Shown here piece after piece: positions 5,915-6,148 of a DNA stretch of 6,148 bases; the first letter of the stretch is position 1, and every line of letters begins with the position of its first letter. Made by a program: the position numbers and the translations under genes. This DNA comes from JALWSI01 sp964569095 [NCBI: uncultured Aquificales bacterium]. GTDB lineage: Bacteria > Thermosulfidibacterota > Thermosulfidibacteria > Thermosulfidibacterales. Location: NCBI GenBank assembly GCA_964569095.1, contig CAZMTB010000088.1:1-6148 (forward strand). Direction: 5' to 3'. Under the pieces are notes generated by a model that worked only from the letters and a program-made list of their open reading frames with translations, was not told where the DNA came from and ran no database searches.

Positions 5915-6148
5915 CTAGATTTGGGCCTTTGTTTTGATGAAAACAAACTGGTTGTTTCCTCCCAGTGATTGAGAGGTTCTTATGTTTGTTAGTTGAAATC
6001 CTCTTGCCAGATAGAACCGAAAAACTTCCTCAACTTTAGCTACTTCAAAAGGATAACCACCCAACCAATCTATCCAATCATGAATAATAGACATACCTCT
6101 TCTCTTCTTGTAAGATAGGAATACATTTTCTCTTCTCACAATGCATGC
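5915..6148 (-). CDS. C-terminal end of a class I SAM-dependent methyltransferase, start outside the window
   Basis: The frame is open to the right edge; the last 77 residues are visible before TAG 5917-5915. The block RRGMSIIHDWIDWLGGYPFEVAKVEEVFRFY followed by LARGFQLTNIRT and NNQFVFIK is the tail of methyltransferases seen in O-antigen, capsule and glycopeptide loci (family form: WHDWVDWVGGYPFEVAKPEEIFDFY...GCNEFVF). The SAM-binding Rossmann part lies beyond the window, so the substrate is unknown, but a sugar or glycan role is likely. G+C is near 40 % by hand count, against 57-62 % in typA and glnA, which suggests separate origin. A GTG at 6139 is only an internal codon. It would be the last gene of a leftward-transcribed cluster. 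No strong terminator follows, only a weak ATAAG/CTTAT stem at 5882-5895. Confidence 0.78.
   Translation of the reverse strand, partial: ACIVRRENVFLSYKKRRGMSIIHDWIDWLGGYPFEVAKVEEVFRFYLARGFQLTNIRTSQSLGGNNQFVFIKTKAQI

Noticed and set aside
5713-5937. 74-codon plus-strand frame starting with ATG
   Set aside because: No SD at usable distance, antisense over the end of the methyltransferase gene, no family resemblance; kept only as a remark on the gene-poor stretch.

Overview
The window reads as a moderately GC-rich bacterial chromosome. The recognisable genes on the left run at roughly 57-62 % G+C by hand count and favour AGG/GAG/AAG codons, a style often seen in thermophiles. The type I-beta-like glutamine synthetase and two textbook sigma-54 promoters point to a bacterium of Gram-negative type. 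I cannot name the species.

Layout. (1) 2-1399, plus strand: the last three quarters of typA/bipA, cut by the window edge. (2) 1415-1442: a strong hairpin terminator between the convergent typA and glnA. (3) 1466-4848, minus strand, transcribed right to left: a nitrogen-assimilation operon amt (ammonium channel) - class I glutamine amidotransferase - glnA. Each gene has a good Shine-Dalgarno and the gaps are 12 and 40 bases. The glnA frame is broken once, near 2550, although every catalytic motif is present on one side or the other. (4) 4849-5914: about 1.07 kb without a recognised intact gene. It holds the control region of the operon: a perfect sigma-54 promoter (5012-5027) about 150 bases ahead of amt, dyads upstream of it, a second perfect sigma-54 promoter on the same strand (5353-5368), and downstream of that a short structured stretch ending in a GC-rich hairpin. 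That stretch also carries what looks like the last 24 codons of a decayed second amt gene. (5) 5915-6148, minus strand: the C-terminal end of a SAM-dependent methyltransferase of the kind found in surface-polysaccharide loci. It is clearly AT-richer (about 40 % G+C) and probably the edge of a glycan gene cluster.

How it works together: Amt brings in ammonium and GlnA fixes it onto glutamate. The amidotransferase between them acts on glutamine or a gamma-glutamyl compound. Sigma-54 with an enhancer-binding activator (probably NtrC-like) would switch the operon on under nitrogen limitation. No PII gene (glnK/glnB) is in the window, although the Amt tail keeps the cytoplasmic motif associated with PII control. 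The most unusual item is the second sigma-54 promoter, which fires into a roughly 110-base structured region rather than an obvious gene. It may make a nitrogen-controlled small RNA derived from the 3' end of a lost amt gene.
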